This document shows positions 5,921-6,427 of a DNA stretch of 6,427 nucleotides, piece by piece. The stretch spans positions 10,569 to 16,995 of the forward strand of contig QHTW01000130.1 of the NCBI GenBank assembly GCA_003220955.1, written 5' to 3'. Origin of the DNA: Gemmatimonadota bacterium. Its GTDB lineage: Bacteria > Gemmatimonadota > Gemmatimonadetes > Gemmatimonadales > GWC2-71-9. The first letter of the stretch is position 1. Each line of letters opens with the position of its first letter. The notes beneath the pieces are model-generated. The model ran no database searches. It had not been told where the DNA came from and worked only from the letters and a program-made list of their open reading frames with translations. The translations under genes and the position numbers were made by a program.

Positions 5921-6427
5921 ACCTCGCCGAGCTGCGCCGCCAGTTCATCGCGCACGTTGGATTCAGTCTGCGCACGGCGGTCGAAGCCGTGCAGCACAAC
6001 AAGCTGCGCGCTTCGCTCACCTCGCTGGGCATCCTCTTCGGCGTCGCCTCTGTCATTGCGATGCTCGCGATCGGGAGGGGCGCGGAGCGCGAGATCCTCG
6101 AGCAGATGCGCCTGCTTGGCTCGAACAACGTGATGATCACGCCGCTCGTGGAGCAGCACGAGGGCCCCGCCGACGACCAACCCGACAAGAAGGTGACGAA
6201 GTTCTCGCCCGGCCTCACCTACGCGGACGCCCAGGCGATCGCCCGGGTGGTTCCTGAGGTGGAGGTGACGAGCGCGGAAGTTGTCCTCAATACTTCGCTC
6301 ACTCGGGAGGGCCTACGTCGTTCGGGAAAGTTGGTTGGTGTGGACACCACGTATTTCCGCCTCACGAACCTGGCGCTTGCCGCCGGGACGACGTTCACCC
6401 CGCTGCAGGTGGAGCGCGGGCTCCCCG
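5917..6427 (+). CDS. MacB/FtsX-type ABC transporter permease, N-terminal part (3' end outside window)
   Basis: The frame is open from GTG 5917 to the window edge (170 residues seen). A short amphipathic lead (1-30) precedes the hallmark first membrane helix, RASLTSLGILFGVASVIAMLAIG (about 31-53). This is followed by GRGAEREILEQMRLLGSNNVMI (about 53-74), the usual MacB core-domain sequence (helix, then G-x-GA and LGSN). The rest is the start of the large periplasmic domain, with TYADAQAIARVVPEVEVTSAE (101-121) and a VGVDTTYF stretch (140-147) typical of MacB_PCD. E. coli MacB carries its ATPase at the N-terminus; here the protein starts directly with the permease, so the nucleotide-binding subunit must be a separate gene, probably just downstream. 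The GTG overlaps the adaptor stop by four bases (GTGA) with no Shine-Dalgarno, implying coupled translation. The other frames here are shadows. Family sure; substrate unknown. Confidence 0.9.
   Translation, partial: MNLAELRRQFIAHVGFSLRTAVEAVQHNKLRASLTSLGILFGVASVIAMLAIGRGAEREILEQMRLLGSNNVMITPLVEQHEGPADDQPDKKVTKFSPGLTYADAQAIARVVPEVEVTSAEVVLNTSLTREGLRRSGKLVGVDTTYFRLTNLALAAGTTFTPLQVERGLP

Noticed and set aside
5871..6257. Plus-strand frame of 128 codons across the adaptor-permease junction
   Set aside because: Arg/Ala-rich shadow; the GTG 5917 frame carries the MacB core signature through the same bases.

Overview
The window is strongly GC-rich and densely coded. All seven supported genes lie on the + strand, and most neighbours overlap or nearly touch. 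The protein styles (exported M1-type metallopeptidase, DUF922 lipoprotein, macrolide-type adaptor with a stand-alone FtsX/MacB-like permease) fit a Gram-negative, two-membrane bacterium. A Gemmatimonadota-like or similar soil lineage is my impression from protein style only; the window has no rRNA or other marker to prove it.

Layout. Bases 2-322 hold the 3' end of a ubiX-type flavin prenyltransferase gene. It overlaps by one base (ATGA) a small SnoaL/NTF2-fold protein gene at 322-753. After 14 bases comes the centrepiece at 768-3341: an exported 857-residue protein joining a complete VanX-type D-Ala-D-Ala dipeptidase domain (M15D) to a complete M1-type zinc aminopeptidase domain, with every expected metal ligand visible in both. 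Its stop codon overlaps the GTG start of a YfcE/MJ0936-type metallophosphoesterase gene (3338-3832). Eight bases later begins a gene for a DUF922 lipoprotein with a HEXXH zinc-protease motif (3841-4461). This first block of five genes looks like one transcription unit.

An 88-base gap, the only real intergenic space in the window, separates it from a second block. That block starts with a good Shine-Dalgarno and encodes a membrane-anchored HlyD/MacA-type periplasmic adaptor (4550-5920). It is followed, by a four-base overlap, by a MacB/FtsX-type ABC permease that has no fused ATPase at its N-terminus and runs off the window (5917 onward).

How the genes fit together: the adaptor and permease are parts of one tripartite efflux or export pump, whose ATPase and outer-membrane channel must lie outside the window. 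The VanX-M1 fusion and the DUF922 lipoprotein are both predicted exported metalloproteases and could act together on envelope-derived peptides, but that is inference. UbiX makes prenylated FMN for UbiD-type decarboxylases and has no obvious functional tie to the peptidases. No RNA gene, mobile element, CRISPR array or convincing terminator was seen. The item most worth following up is the two-protease fusion.
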